Below are positions 17,433-26,894 of a DNA stretch of 39,964 bases, piece by piece. Below the pieces are notes generated by a model that was given only the letters and a program-made list of their open reading frames with translations, did not search any database and had not been told where the DNA came from. The stretch's first letter is position 1; every line of letters begins with the position of its first letter. This DNA is from Rhodanobacteraceae bacterium. Lineage in GTDB: Bacteria; Acidobacteriota; Terriglobia; Terriglobales; Acidobacteriaceae. The position numbers and the translations under genes were made by a program. The stretch lies in the NCBI GenBank assembly GCA_025350865.1, contig JANXWZ010000138.1, forward strand, positions 1-39,964, in the 5' to 3' direction.

Positions 17433-20400
17433 ATGAAATTGTTCCGGTCATTCCAACTTCTATCGCTTCTGTTCATTGCACTGGTGTGCGGGTCGAGGCT
17501 TCAGGCTCAGACCAACTTCGGCAGTGTCCGCGGCGAAGTGAAAGATACACAAGGCGCAAGCATCCCGAATGCCAAGGTTACGCTTACGAACCAGGAGACC
17601 AAAGTGGAGCGCGTCTCGGCGACCAACGACAGCGGCATTTACCAGTTTGGTGGCGTCGATCCGGGAACCTATAAGGTCACGATCGGGATGCCGAACTTCA
17701 AGACCTTTGACTCGGCCGGCAATGTGGTGACGCTGGGCAGCATCGACACCGTGGATGCGGTGCTGACGCTTGGCGCGACGAGCGAGACGGTCGAAGTGAC
17801 TGCGGATACAGTGCAATTGAACACGGCGAACGCTTCCGGCGGCCAGACCTTCAGCGAGCAGCAATTGCAGGACCTGCCCAGCCTGGGCCGCAACCCGTTC
17901 CTCTTTGTGGCGCTGGATAGCAACGTCGTGACGTTGGGCGACCCACGCTATGTGCGCGCGGAAGACCAGACCGGCGGTTCCCAGGTCTCGGTTGCTGGCG
18001 CACCCAGCTTCACGAATAGCTATGTTGTCGACGGAATTCCGGTCTCTACTTCAGCCGGCGGATTGACCTTTGTTCCCTCGCCTGAGGGTGTGTCGGAATC
18101 CAAGGTGCAGGCCAACGCCTACGATGCGGAAGTAGGACGCACGGGCGGCGGCGTCTTCGCCACCTCTTTGAAGTCCGGCACCGCGCAGTATCACGGTGTT
18201 CTGTATGGGGAAACTCGTCAGACGCCATGGGCCGCGAATCAGTGGTACAACTTCAACGGTTCCCCGACGCCCGACAACACGACGTATCTTTACTCTGGGG
18301 CATTTGGAGGCCCGTTGCTTCCGGGCTGGGTGAAGAAGCCGCATTGGCTGGACAACACATTCTTCTGGGTTACGGAAGAAGGCTATCGGCAGGGTCAGCC
18401 GAATGTGAGCAACACTACGTCGTACTTTCTACCTACTGCGGCAGAACGGCTCGGCGATTTCTCCGCCTACGCTCCGAAGGATGGCAGCAAGACGACGTGC
18501 CCGAAGGATCCGACGACGAATGCACTGCTTCCCGGAATTGGGGGTGGCGCGTGCCAGATTCTGTATGACCCGACACAGCCATTCGCCGGGACTTCGCGGG
18601 GCGTGACCTTCCTGACGGAGTACGGTTCGAACAAGATCCCTACTGGAATGATCAGCGCGATCGGGCAGTATGTGGCGAATGCCTTTCCCGCACCGCAGAC
18701 GTCAACCATTTATGGCGCTGGCGCATACAACTACTCGAACGCCAACATCAGCTTCAAGACGCGGTCGGACGAGTATATCGGCAAGCTGGAGCATACCTTC
18801 GCGCCGTGGTGGACGGCTGCTGCTTCGTATGTCCATAACGCGATCCAAGAGCCCGCGCCCAACGTGATTCAGGCACAATACGCCAACGCCACCAAACTGT
18901 TACGCTATACGGATTCGACGGCTGTCAACAATACGTTCACGATCAATCCGACGACGCTGCTGACTGCTGCTTTCGGATTCAACCGATACTACAGCGCGGC
19001 GTTCCAGTACTCTAGCGGGTTTAATGCAGCTACGGGCTTTGGCGGGACGGGTTTCAGCAAAGCTTATGCCAGCCTGCTGCAGTCGCCGACCTTCCCAGGC
19101 TTCAGCTTTTCGAACTTCACCAACAGCGGATCGCTGGGGGCGTCGAACGGTGGCCCAACGGTGAATGCGTCGAACAATATCGCGATCGTGCTGTCGAAGA
19201 CGATCAATCGCCACAACGTCAAGGTTGGGTATACGCTGCGCGCGATGGCGGTTTATACCAATCCCACGGGCGGCGGTGCTGGTGCCTTCGTCTTCAGCGG
19301 TCAGAACAGCAACGCTTCCGGCAGTTCCACGAGCACGAACGGCTCGCTGGCTGTAGCCGATCTTCTGATGGGGCTGCCCTCGTCGGGGTCCTTGACGCTC
19401 AACACCGGCGTCTTCATCAACCAGGCCAAGTACAACGCCGTCTTCGTTCAGGACGACTTCCGGTTGAACTCGAAGCTGACCATGAACCTGGGTCTGCGCT
19501 ACGAGTATGAGCTTGGGCAGTCGGAACGCACCAATCGATTTACGGTTGGTTTCGATCCGAAGGCGACCGCATCGTATGTGAATGCGGCGGGTGCAACGGT
19601 GAACGTAAAGGGTGGTCTGGACTTCGCGGGAGTGGGCGGGGCACCGATCCACTGCTGCAATAACGGCCACACCAAGTTTTCGCCTCGGATCGGCGTGGCG
19701 TATCAGCCGTTCAAAAACACGGTGTTCCATGCGGGTTACGGCGTGTTCTACGCTCCGGTCGCAATCGCGACGGGCGCGACGGCGGGCTACTCGCAGGTCA
19801 GCACCTACAGCCCGGGCAAGACGACAACGGCGCTGGCTACAGGTCAGAACTCCTACTTATCCAATCCATTTGCGACTGGCGTACTTTTGCCGACGGGGAA
19901 CACGCTTGGCCCGCTCACCGGTATCGGCGGTCCACTGGGCAGCACGACGATTGCCTCAGCCGTGCAGGAGTTCGGTCGCCGCTATCCGTTCATGCAGCAG
20001 TATTCGGTGGATGTACAGCAGCACCTTCCATATGACGTGGTGTTCAAGGTCTCGTACATTGGAGCCCACGGGCGCAACTTCCTGAATGCAACCAACATCA
20101 ACCAACTTCCGGACAGCGTACTGGCTACTTACGCCGGGGGGACGACTAATCTTTCGACGCAGGTCACGAACCCGTATTACGCCACCAAGGTAGGGGGGCT
20201 CACTTCCACTGGCGTGTTGGCCGGAACCACTGTTGCACAGGGACAGCTTCTTTTGCCCTATCCTCAGTTCGGTTCAATCACGGTTGCGCGGTCCAGCGGA
20301 TATACGAACTACAATTCGCTGGCGCTGAAGGCGGAGAAGCGAACCAAACAGGGCTTGACGCTGCTCAGCACCTACACGTGGGCGTCGAACTGGGACAACC

Positions 20401-21143
20401 TGTGGTCGACGGGTTCGCAGATCTACAACAACTTTGGCCCGCAGGACGCAAACAATCCGAAGGGCGAATATGCACGCTCGCTGAACAGCATCCCGAACCG
20501 GTTTACGGCAGCTATCACCTATGAATTGCCGTTCGGCCGTGGCCGCAAGTTCCTGGCTCATCCCAGTGGATTTGCCGGCGGATTGCTGGAAGCGGCGGTG
20601 GGTGGTTGGCAGGTCAACGACGAGTGGGTGATCCAGAACGGCGTGCCGGTCTCGATTTCACAGTCGGCTCTTAGCTCCGGAACCTACGGCGTCACGGGCA
20701 TCGGCGGCACGGTACAGCGCCCGAACCTGGTTGGCGATATCCACTCGGCGTGCGGCTCCGGTCGTCCGCAGGGACGGTTGGGAGCCTACGGAACCGGATT
20801 GTCGGAGACGTCCTACCTGAAGGCCAGCGCGTATACGGCAGCCTTGCCGTATACCTATGGCAATGCACCCCGGACTCTTCCATGCCGGGTTCCGGGAACC
20901 AACAGCTCTTCCATCTCCGTCAACAAGACGTTCAAGATTCACGAGCGGTTCAACTTTCAGTTCCGCGCCGAGGCTTTGAACGCCTTCAACACGCCGCAGT
21001 TCGGCGCTCCGACCAGCACCTTGACGGTTGCGGGTACGGGTCTCGCGTCGGCTCCGACGGTGAACCCGGCCTCGTTCGGCAACATCACGACGACGGTTGG
21101 TTTTGCACGCATCATCCAGTTGGGAGGACGGCTTAGCTTCTAA
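17433..21143 (+). CDS. TonB-dependent receptor with N-terminal carboxypeptidase-regulatory-like domain
   Basis: The ATG at 17433 has GGAGGAG ending 6 nt upstream and begins a clean signal peptide (MKLFRSFQLLSLLFIALVC...LQAQ), so the in-frame ATG at 17370 is rejected. The 1236-residue protein has a carboxypeptidase-regulatory/Cna-B-like beta-sandwich at about residues 28-110 (GSVRGEVKDTQGASIPNAKVTLTN). A plug-like region follows (LPSLGRNPFLFVALDSNVV, VDGIPVS), then a very long beta-barrel with alternating aromatic strands, ending IIQLGGRLSF with the terminal Phe expected for outer-membrane insertion. Such proteins form large paralogous sets in acidobacteria and probably import oligosaccharides or peptides. 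The ligand is unknown. It lies 166 bp after the oxidoreductase gene and ends at a strong terminator. Confidence 0.9.
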   Translation: MKLFRSFQLLSLLFIALVCGSRLQAQTNFGSVRGEVKDTQGASIPNAKVTLTNQETKVERVSATNDSGIYQFGGVDPGTYKVTIGMPNFKTFDSAGNVVTLGSIDTVDAVLTLGATSETVEVTADTVQLNTANASGGQTFSEQQLQDLPSLGRNPFLFVALDSNVVTLGDPRYVRAEDQTGGSQVSVAGAPSFTNSYVVDGIPVSTSAGGLTFVPSPEGVSESKVQANAYDAEVGRTGGGVFATSLKSGTAQYHGVLYGETRQTPWAANQWYNFNGSPTPDNTTYLYSGAFGGPLLPGWVKKPHWLDNTFFWVTEEGYRQGQPNVSNTTSYFLPTAAERLGDFSAYAPKDGSKTTCPKDPTTNALLPGIGGGACQILYDPTQPFAGTSRGVTFLTEYGSNKIPTGMISAIGQYVANAFPAPQTSTIYGAGAYNYSNANISFKTRSDEYIGKLEHTFAPWWTAAASYVHNAIQEPAPNVIQAQYANATKLLRYTDSTAVNNTFTINPTTLLTAAFGFNRYYSAAFQYSSGFNAATGFGGTGFSKAYASLLQSPTFPGFSFSNFTNSGSLGASNGGPTVNASNNIAIVLSKTINRHNVKVGYTLRAMAVYTNPTGGGAGAFVFSGQNSNASGSSTSTNGSLAVADLLMGLPSSGSLTLNTGVFINQAKYNAVFVQDDFRLNSKLTMNLGLRYEYELGQSERTNRFTVGFDPKATASYVNAAGATVNVKGGLDFAGVGGAPIHCCNNGHTKFSPRIGVAYQPFKNTVFHAGYGVFYAPVAIATGATAGYSQVSTYSPGKTTTALATGQNSYLSNPFATGVLLPTGNTLGPLTGIGGPLGSTTIASAVQEFGRRYPFMQQYSVDVQQHLPYDVVFKVSYIGAHGRNFLNATNINQLPDSVLATYAGGTTNLSTQVTNPYYATKVGGLTSTGVLAGTTVAQGQLLLPYPQFGSITVARSSGYTNYNSLALKAEKRTKQGLTLLSTYTWASNWDNLWSTGSQIYNNFGPQDANNPKGEYARSLNSIPNRFTAAITYELPFGRGRKFLAHPSGFAGGLLEAAVGGWQVNDEWVIQNGVPVSISQSALSSGTYGVTGIGGTVQRPNLVGDIHSACGSGRPQGRLGAYGTGLSETSYLKASAYTAALPYTYGNAPRTLPCRVPGTNSSSISVNKTFKIHERFNFQFRAEALNAFNTPQFGAPTSTLTVAGTGLASAPTVNPASFGNITTTVGFARIIQLGGRLSF

Positions 21144-21170
21144 CTGCCGCCGCATCGCCGCAGGAGATGG

Positions 21171-21209
21171 AAGGGGGCACCGAGCGATCGGTGGCCCCTT
21201 TTGTTTTGA
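21171..21209 (+). terminator. Rho-independent terminator of the TonB receptor gene
   Basis: A 13-bp stem with one mismatch (21171-21183 with 21188-21200, loop GCGA) is followed by TTTTGTTTTG, 27 nt after the stop codon. Confidence 0.88.
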
Positions 21210-21318
21210 GGCCAGGTCGGATTATGGGTAGGGCCTTCAGCCCTCTGGCATCTCTTCCGCGCCGAACCTCGGCCTTCGGCCGAGGCTGGTATATCGGCGA
21301 GCCTTTGGCCCTCATGCT
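21210..21318. repeat. intergenic cluster of GC-rich hairpins (REP-like)
   Basis: Several short palindromes follow each other: AGGGC-CTTCA-GCCCT at 21230-21244, CCTCGGCC-TTC-GGCCGAGG at 21267-21285, and a GAGCCTTTGGCCCTC block near 21299-21313. The composition and stacking suggest a dispersed extragenic repeat; copy number cannot be checked within this window. Confidence 0.5.
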
Positions 21319-21383
21319 GGAGTGACTCCCAGAAGTAGATGGCGGTATTGACAGCTATGTGGAGACACCATAGTGTGTTGGCC

Positions 21384-22703
21384 ATGATCAAGAGTTGCTC
21401 AATTGCTGGTTTGCTGACGCTTTCTGCGTTGGCGTTGCATGCTCAGGCTCCTGCCACGCCACAGGCAACTGCGGCGCCTCCGCCGAGCGTGGTGGCGGGG
21501 ATTCCAGTGAACTATGACGAGGCTAAAACAGGAACGTACACGCTGCTCGATCCGCTGAAGTTCGACGACGGCAAGCCGGTGAAGACGGCGAAGGATTGGA
21601 TGGAGAAGCGGCGGCCGCAGATTGTCGCTTTGTTCGAGAGCCAGCAGTATGGCAAGGCTCCGGGGCGGCCCGCAGGCGAGAGCTTCGATGTGTATGACAA
21701 GGGCACGCTGGCGCTGGATGGCAAGGCCATCCGCAAGCAGGTCACGATCTATCTTTCCGGCGACAAACAAGGGCAGAGTATAGAGCTGGTGATGTATCTT
21801 CCAGCGGCGGCTAAGAAGGCTGTGCCGATGCTGCTGAGTATCAATTTTGGCGCGGTGCAGAGTGCGGTGGACGATCCGGGCATCAAGCCGGAGACGGTGT
21901 GGGATCCGAAGACGAATACGCGGATCGCTCCGAGTGGGCGCGGGTTTGGAAAGATCAACATCGCGGCGTTTCTGGATGCGGGAATCGGCGTGGCGACGTT
22001 CTATTACGGCGATGTCGATCCGGATTATCTGGATGGGTTTTCGAATGGGATTCGCGCCAAATATTCAAAGGCAGGGCAGGCGGAACGCGCGGGCGACGAC
22101 TGGGGCGGGATCGCGGCGTGGGCCTGGGGGATGAGCCGGGTGCAGGACTACTTTGAGACGGATAAGTCTGTCGATGCAAAGCGGGTGGCCATTCACGGCG
22201 TGTCGCGGCTGGGCAAGACGGTGATGTGGGCGGGGGCGCATGACCAGCGATTTGCGGCGGTGATTGCAAGCTGCTCGGGAGAGGGCGGCGCTGCGCTGAG
22301 CGCGCGGGATTACGGCGAGACTGTGGCGCATCTCACGGCGGCGGGGCGCTATCCGTACCAGTTTGCGGCGAACTACGGGAAGTGGGGTGGGTTCCCGGAT
22401 AAGGCTCCGATGGATGCAAATATGCTGGTTGCGCTGATCGCTCCGCGGCCTTTGCTACTGCAGACGGGGACGACGGACGTCTGGTCCGATCCGAAGGGGG
22501 AGTTCCTGGCGGCGGTTGCGGCTGGGCCGGTGTACAAGCTGCTGGGCAAGCAGGATCTGGGGACGGATGTTTGGCCGGCGGCGAAGGTGCCGATCTTCCA
22601 CGACCTGGGGTATTACATGCACGATGGCGGGCACGGCATGGTTCCGGGCGATTGGGATGTTTACGTGGAGTTTTTGAAGATGCATTTGCACTCGGAGCGG
22701 TAG
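21384..22703 (+). CDS. secreted CE15-type glucuronoyl esterase-like hydrolase
   Basis: The start at 21384 gives a clean signal peptide (MIKSCSIAGLLTLSALALHAQA); in-frame ATGs at 21339 and 21357 are possible. The mature part reads TYTLLDPLKFDDGKPVKTAKDW and WMEKRRPQIVALFESQQYGKAPG, typical of the CE15 N-terminus. The nucleophile elbow is GVSRLGKTVMWAGA (family form G-C/H-S-R-x-G-K, with Val here), then SGEGGAAL, IAPRPLLLQTGTTDVWSDPKGEF and the catalytic His in DGGHGM. CE15 enzymes cleave ester bonds between lignin alcohols and glucuronoyl groups of xylan. The acid in SGEGG lies three residues beyond the usual fungal Glu position, as far as can be judged by eye. About 440 residues is a normal length. 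No carbohydrate-binding module is seen. Confidence 0.85.
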   Translation: MIKSCSIAGLLTLSALALHAQAPATPQATAAPPPSVVAGIPVNYDEAKTGTYTLLDPLKFDDGKPVKTAKDWMEKRRPQIVALFESQQYGKAPGRPAGESFDVYDKGTLALDGKAIRKQVTIYLSGDKQGQSIELVMYLPAAAKKAVPMLLSINFGAVQSAVDDPGIKPETVWDPKTNTRIAPSGRGFGKINIAAFLDAGIGVATFYYGDVDPDYLDGFSNGIRAKYSKAGQAERAGDDWGGIAAWAWGMSRVQDYFETDKSVDAKRVAIHGVSRLGKTVMWAGAHDQRFAAVIASCSGEGGAALSARDYGETVAHLTAAGRYPYQFAANYGKWGGFPDKAPMDANMLVALIAPRPLLLQTGTTDVWSDPKGEFLAAVAAGPVYKLLGKQDLGTDVWPAAKVPIFHDLGYYMHDGGHGMVPGDWDVYVEFLKMHLHSER

Positions 22704-22764
22704 GGCGGGGGGAGGCGTGATCTTCAAGTTAAGAGTGGGCAGTTACGAGTTTTGAGTTAAAAAA

Positions 22765-22790
22765 GGACCCCCTCCGGAGGGGAGGGGGCG
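22765..22790. repeat. GC-rich palindrome preceded by an A-run
   Basis: CCCCTCCGGAGGGG at 22769-22782 is a perfect palindrome, preceded by AAAAAAGGA and followed by AGGGGG. On the minus strand it would read as a hairpin then a T-run, but no minus-strand gene ends here. It may be a dispersed repeat between the esterase and the kinase gene. Confidence 0.45.
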
Positions 22791-22899
22791 GATGAGTGAT
22801 ATCAACTGTCTGTGGCTAGCCGCCACTCCTTGAAGATATGCGGGGGCCGCTTACAACACATCCACCGAATGGTTGAATTTCGAGGATGCGCTTTCCGGT

Positions 22900-25578
22900 A
22901 TGCTCGGACGGATGCCGCGCTTTATTCCCAGATTGATCGCTATGTGCCTGCTATGTGTTGCAGCGGGTGCGCAGGATGTTCGCCGGCTGAGCATGCAGAC
23001 GTGGTCAATTGAAGAGGGGCTGCCGCAGAACAGCGTTCATGCGATTGCGCAGACCAGCGAGGGGTTTATCTGGGCGGGGACGGAGGCCGGGCTGGTGCGA
23101 TTCGACGGCGCAAAGTTCGACGTCTTTGGGCGCGGGTCTGACAAGGCATTTACGAGCGACGATATCTGCTGCCTGGTGGCGGGACCAGACGGCGGGTTGC
23201 AGGTCGGGACGAGCGATGGCGTGGTGGAGCTGCGGCACGGGAAGTTTGTGCGAGGTGGCGTGGCGCTGCCGGTTGCTTCGAGTGAGTGGACCTGGACGGC
23301 CAGCGAGGTTGTGCTGCAGCGGGGTTGGACGAGGCAGGTCTGGGGGGCGGGGCGCGAGCTTCCAGCGGGCCGGGTTGCCATCGTTTATGGGGACCGGAGC
23401 GGGCGGGCGTGGGTGGGGATGAACTCGGGGCTGGTGGTGATCGACCCGGCTACACGCACGGTGACGGCGGTGGAGGATTTGAAGGGGAGTTCGACCCTGA
23501 GCGTCTTTGAGGACCGCGAGGGCAGCTTCTGGGTGGGGACGGAGTCGTCCGGGCTGCACCTGTTGCGGCAGCAGAAGTTTCGGGGTATTGCGGGGCTGGC
23601 GGGGAAGGCGATCACCAGCGTGGCGGGGCAGGCCGATGGGACGATGTGGGTCGGGACGCGGGAGGACGGCGTGTATCGCGTGGTCGGCGACAAGGTGGAT
23701 GCGCCTGTCGCGATTCGCGCGCTGACGAGTGGTGTGGTGCTGGCCATGGCTTCGACCAACGACGGCGGGTTGTGGGTGGGGACGCCGGATGGGTTGAACC
23801 GGATCGACAAGAAGGGGCGGGTGCGGCAGATTACGGCGGCGACGGGGTTGCCGGATGATTATGTGCGGTCGCTGGCGGCGGATGTGGAGGGCGGGGTGTG
23901 GGTGGGGACTCGGCATGGACTGGCGCATGTGCGCGGGGATCGGGTGGATACGCTGACGAGTGCGGATGGGCTGGGCGGGGATTTGATCGGGGCGCTGCTG
24001 TTGGAGCAGGGCCGGGCGTTGTGGGTTGCGACGTCGGGTGGGCTGTCTTATGTAGGAGCCAATGAGAGTGTAAGGAATTTTTCGACCGGCGAAGGGCTGG
24101 CCACGCCGATCGTGACCGCACTGGGGCTGGATCGGCGCGACCGGATGTGGGCGGTGACGGATGATGAGACGCTTTCGGTGTTCGACGGAGGACGCTTTGC
24201 CGCAGTGACGAAGCTGGAGGGTTCCGGCGAGGTCGCGGGGGTGCAGGGCATCCGGTTCGACGGGATGGGGTCTTTGTGGGTGCGCATGGCACGCGGGATT
24301 GTGCGGATCGCGGGGACGCCGCTGGAGGCCTGCGCGGCCCGTAGGCCCTGCATGCTGGCCAACGATGCTGTGGTCCGTTTTGGTCCGGCGGATGGACTGC
24401 GCAACGATGAGGTGGTGCCGCGGGCGACGGCGCTGCCGTGGATGGCGGCGGATGGGCAGCTTTGGTTTCCAACGCGGTCGGGGATAGCGGTTGTCCAGAC
24501 GGGCACTCAGACGGCTGCGGTGCCGCCGCCTCCCGTGGTTGTGGAACGGCTGCTGGTGGATGATGTGGCGGTGGACCTGAGTACAGGCGAGCCGCAGCTT
24601 GGGTTTGGGCGGGCGCGATTGACGATGGAGTATGCCGGGCTGAGCTATCTTGCGCCGGGCGAGATGCGCTACCGGTATCGGCTGGCGGGGTTTGACCAGC
24701 GATGGATGGATGCCGCGAATCGGCGTTCGGCGACCTACACGAATCTTGCCCCGGGTTGGTACACGTTCGAGGTGCAGGCTCGGAACAACGATGGGGCGTG
24801 GACGCCGACGGGGGCGGCGTTGCGCTTTCGGATCGTTCCGCCGGTGTATCGCCGCTGGTGGTTTCTGCTGCTGGTAGCGCTGGCGATTGGGGCTGCGGTG
24901 TACGGGGTGTACCTGCTGCGGCTGCGCCGGTTGAGGACGCGGTTCGATGCGGTGCTGGCGGAGCGGAACCGCATGGCGCGGGAGATTCACGACACGCTGA
25001 CGCAGGACTTCGTGAGCACGAGTCTGCAGCTGGATATTGTGGCGCAGCAGCTGAAGCGCGGGCAGGTGGAGCGGGCGATCGAGCAGGTCAGGCAGGCACG
25101 CCAGCTTGTGACGGAGGGGTTGGCGGAGGCTCGGAGGAGCATCTGGGAGCTGCGCGCGAATACCTCGCAGGACACGTTGCCCACGCGGCTCACCAGATTA
25201 GCTCAGCGCGAGGCGTTTGCCGCGATTCATCCCGAGGTGAAGGTGCGCGGGGCGTATCGGGCGCTGGAGCCGCAGGTGGAGCGGGAGATTCTGCGGGTGG
25301 CGAATGAGGCTCTGATGAACGCGCTGAAGCATGCAGTGGCGCGCCAGACGACGGTTGATCTGTACTATTCGAGCGAAGCGGTGATGCTGACCGTCAAAGA
25401 TGATGGGGCGGGGTTCGACGTGGACGGCGGGGCGGCGAAGGAAGGACACTACGGGCTGGTGGGGATGCAGGAGCGGGCGTCGATAGTCGACGGCACGCTT
25501 GAGATTTTGAGCGCACCGGGGTTGGGGACTACGATCCTGTTGCGGGTACCGCTGGCTTTGGAGAAGGAACAACGATGA
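22900..25578 (+). CDS. hybrid-type propeller sensor histidine kinase (NarL/HisKA_3 class)
   Basis: The ATG at 22900 is chosen over an upstream in-frame TTG (22873); GAGGA lies 13 nt before it and ATG 22912 is an alternative. The 892-residue protein has a signal anchor (about 5-25). A two-component-regulator propeller follows with repeats such as LPQNSVHAIAQTSEGFIWAGT and LPDDYVRSLAADVEGGVWVGT (about 30-540), then a Y_Y_Y domain (about 560-640) and one TM helix (about 652-675, WFLLLVALAIGAAVYGVYLL). The HisKA_3 box REIHDTLTQDF carries phospho-acceptor H697; the ATPase has NEALMNALKHA and DDGAGFD, then GLVGMQERA. It should sense a periplasmic ligand, possibly a glycan, and phosphorylate the regulator it overlaps by 4 bp. 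Confidence 0.93.
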   Translation: MLGRMPRFIPRLIAMCLLCVAAGAQDVRRLSMQTWSIEEGLPQNSVHAIAQTSEGFIWAGTEAGLVRFDGAKFDVFGRGSDKAFTSDDICCLVAGPDGGLQVGTSDGVVELRHGKFVRGGVALPVASSEWTWTASEVVLQRGWTRQVWGAGRELPAGRVAIVYGDRSGRAWVGMNSGLVVIDPATRTVTAVEDLKGSSTLSVFEDREGSFWVGTESSGLHLLRQQKFRGIAGLAGKAITSVAGQADGTMWVGTREDGVYRVVGDKVDAPVAIRALTSGVVLAMASTNDGGLWVGTPDGLNRIDKKGRVRQITAATGLPDDYVRSLAADVEGGVWVGTRHGLAHVRGDRVDTLTSADGLGGDLIGALLLEQGRALWVATSGGLSYVGANESVRNFSTGEGLATPIVTALGLDRRDRMWAVTDDETLSVFDGGRFAAVTKLEGSGEVAGVQGIRFDGMGSLWVRMARGIVRIAGTPLEACAARRPCMLANDAVVRFGPADGLRNDEVVPRATALPWMAADGQLWFPTRSGIAVVQTGTQTAAVPPPPVVVERLLVDDVAVDLSTGEPQLGFGRARLTMEYAGLSYLAPGEMRYRYRLAGFDQRWMDAANRRSATYTNLAPGWYTFEVQARNNDGAWTPTGAALRFRIVPPVYRRWWFLLLVALAIGAAVYGVYLLRLRRLRTRFDAVLAERNRMAREIHDTLTQDFVSTSLQLDIVAQQLKRGQVERAIEQVRQARQLVTEGLAEARRSIWELRANTSQDTLPTRLTRLAQREAFAAIHPEVKVRGAYRALEPQVEREILRVANEALMNALKHAVARQTTVDLYYSSEAVMLTVKDDGAGFDVDGGAAKEGHYGLVGMQERASIVDGTLEILSAPGLGTTILLRVPLALEKEQR

Positions 25579-26201
25579 GCGAACCAATTCGTCTGCTGCT
25601 GGTGGAAGACCACATGATGGTGCGGCAGGGGCTGGTCGCGCTGCTTTCGAGCAGCGACGACATGGAGGTCGTCGGCTCAGTGGGCGACGGGCTGGAGGGC
25701 GTGGAGGCGTTCCGCAAGCATCGGCCGGATGTAACGCTGGTCGACCTGCAACTGCCCAAGCTCAGTGGCGTCGAGACGATCAAGCGGGTGCGGGCGGAGT
25801 TCCCGGAGGCGCGGTTTATTGTGCTTACGACTTTCGATGGCGAGGAAGATATCTATCGCGCACTGCAGGCGGGAGCTCGTGCGTACCTGCTGAAGGGCAT
25901 GCCGCTGGATGAGTTGCTGACGACGATCCACGCGGTGCACAAGGGCAAGCTGCATATTCCGGCGCCGGTTGCGGAGAAGCTGGCGCAGCGGGTGAGCGGG
26001 CAGGAGCTGACGGCGCGCGAGCTGAGCGTGCTGGAGCGGATTGTGGCGGGGCGGTCGAACAAGGATATTTCGGCCGATCTGTTTATTTCGGAGGCGACTG
26101 TGAAGACGCATATTAACAATCTGCTGGGCAAGCTGGGTGTCGCGGACCGGACTCACGCGGCGACAGTGGCGATTCAGCGAGGACTGGTGAGCCATCGATG
26201 A
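25575..26201 (+). CDS. NarL/FixJ-family response regulator
   Basis: The 208-residue protein has a receiver domain (VEDH acid pocket, phospho-acceptor D57 in LVDLQLP, T in VLTTFDG, K in YLLKGM) and a C-terminal LuxR-type helix-turn-helix (about 143-200, LTARELSVLERIVAG, ISEATVKTHINNLLGKLGV). It begins within the kinase stop codon (ATGA), the tight coupling expected of a cognate pair. Phosphorylation should drive dimerisation and DNA binding; targets may include the co-transcribed secreted gene or the adjacent CE15 gene, which is inference. Confidence 0.95.
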   Translation: MSEPIRLLLVEDHMMVRQGLVALLSSSDDMEVVGSVGDGLEGVEAFRKHRPDVTLVDLQLPKLSGVETIKRVRAEFPEARFIVLTTFDGEEDIYRALQAGARAYLLKGMPLDELLTTIHAVHKGKLHIPAPVAEKLAQRVSGQELTARELSVLERIVAGRSNKDISADLFISEATVKTHINNLLGKLGVADRTHAATVAIQRGLVSHR

Positions 26202-26716
26202 AAATGCTGTTGACGATTCTGCTGATGGGGGCTTCGATGGCCTGCGCGCAGGCTAAGCCCAGTGCCGCGAAGAGCGTGTGGACGACGGCTAGTCCGAAGC
26301 AGTTGCAGGCAGCTCTGCCGACCCGGGCGCCGGTGGAGAAGGAGCGGATTGAGACGGAGATGTCGTCGGCCAGCGGCGTGGTCGACGGGCGAGGCAGGGT
26401 GATTGCAGCGGTTGTTCTGATTACGGCGGGGTATGCGGCGCATGGCAAGTACTCGCACTATCTGCTGGCGCAGGCACCGCTGCGGATCGGGGGCGACATT
26501 CGGTTGGAAGCCGGCGAGTATGTCGTGGGGTGGGTGCGGGTTCCGGAGGGCCTGATGGTGCATGTGTACGACGCGGAGACGGGAAAGGATCGGGGCGCGA
26601 CGCTGGCCAAGCCGCAGACGGGGCCGGGGCCAGTGGTGCCGGTGAAGATCTGGCCGCCGGCGGAGCGGGGGATGATTCAGATTGGGCGGTTTATGTTGCC
26701 CTATGCGGTGGAGTGA
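26198..26716 (+). CDS. small secreted protein of unknown function coupled to a two-component system
   Basis: The 172-residue product has a clear signal peptide (MKMLLTILLMGASMACAQA). The mature part is mostly predicted beta: SASGVVDGRGRVIAAVVLITAGY, LEAGEYVVGWVRVPEGLMVHVYDAETG, then a Pro-rich stretch and GMIQIGRFMLPY. The GEYVVGW...VYDAETG pattern is loosely like small beta-sandwich periplasmic domains (DUF2911 comes to mind), but I do not recognise the family firmly. Its ATG overlaps the regulator stop (ATGA), so kinase, regulator and this protein should be made from one message. It might be a ligand-binding accessory or an output of the system. Confidence 0.75.
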   Translation: MKMLLTILLMGASMACAQAKPSAAKSVWTTASPKQLQAALPTRAPVEKERIETEMSSASGVVDGRGRVIAAVVLITAGYAAHGKYSHYLLAQAPLRIGGDIRLEAGEYVVGWVRVPEGLMVHVYDAETGKDRGATLAKPQTGPGPVVPVKIWPPAERGMIQIGRFMLPYAVE

Positions 26717-26894
26717 GGGCAACGTGTTGGTGGCGGTCCCACTCATCGAGATGAGACTGCGATGAACGGGGCACGGAGTTGTTGGTCGGTGGGCGGTCTC
26801 CATCTTTTGGTGGAGTGAGAAGCAATCGTTGGGTGGACTCTAAAGTTTTGCTTGCTGCCTATGATTCGTCTTGCCCCATGCGCGAGAGGAATCA

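Noticed and set aside
23005-24990. 661-codon minus-strand frame opposite the sensor kinase
   Set aside because: Arg/Pro/His-rich low-complexity translation, no start signal and complete overlap with a well-supported kinase gene.
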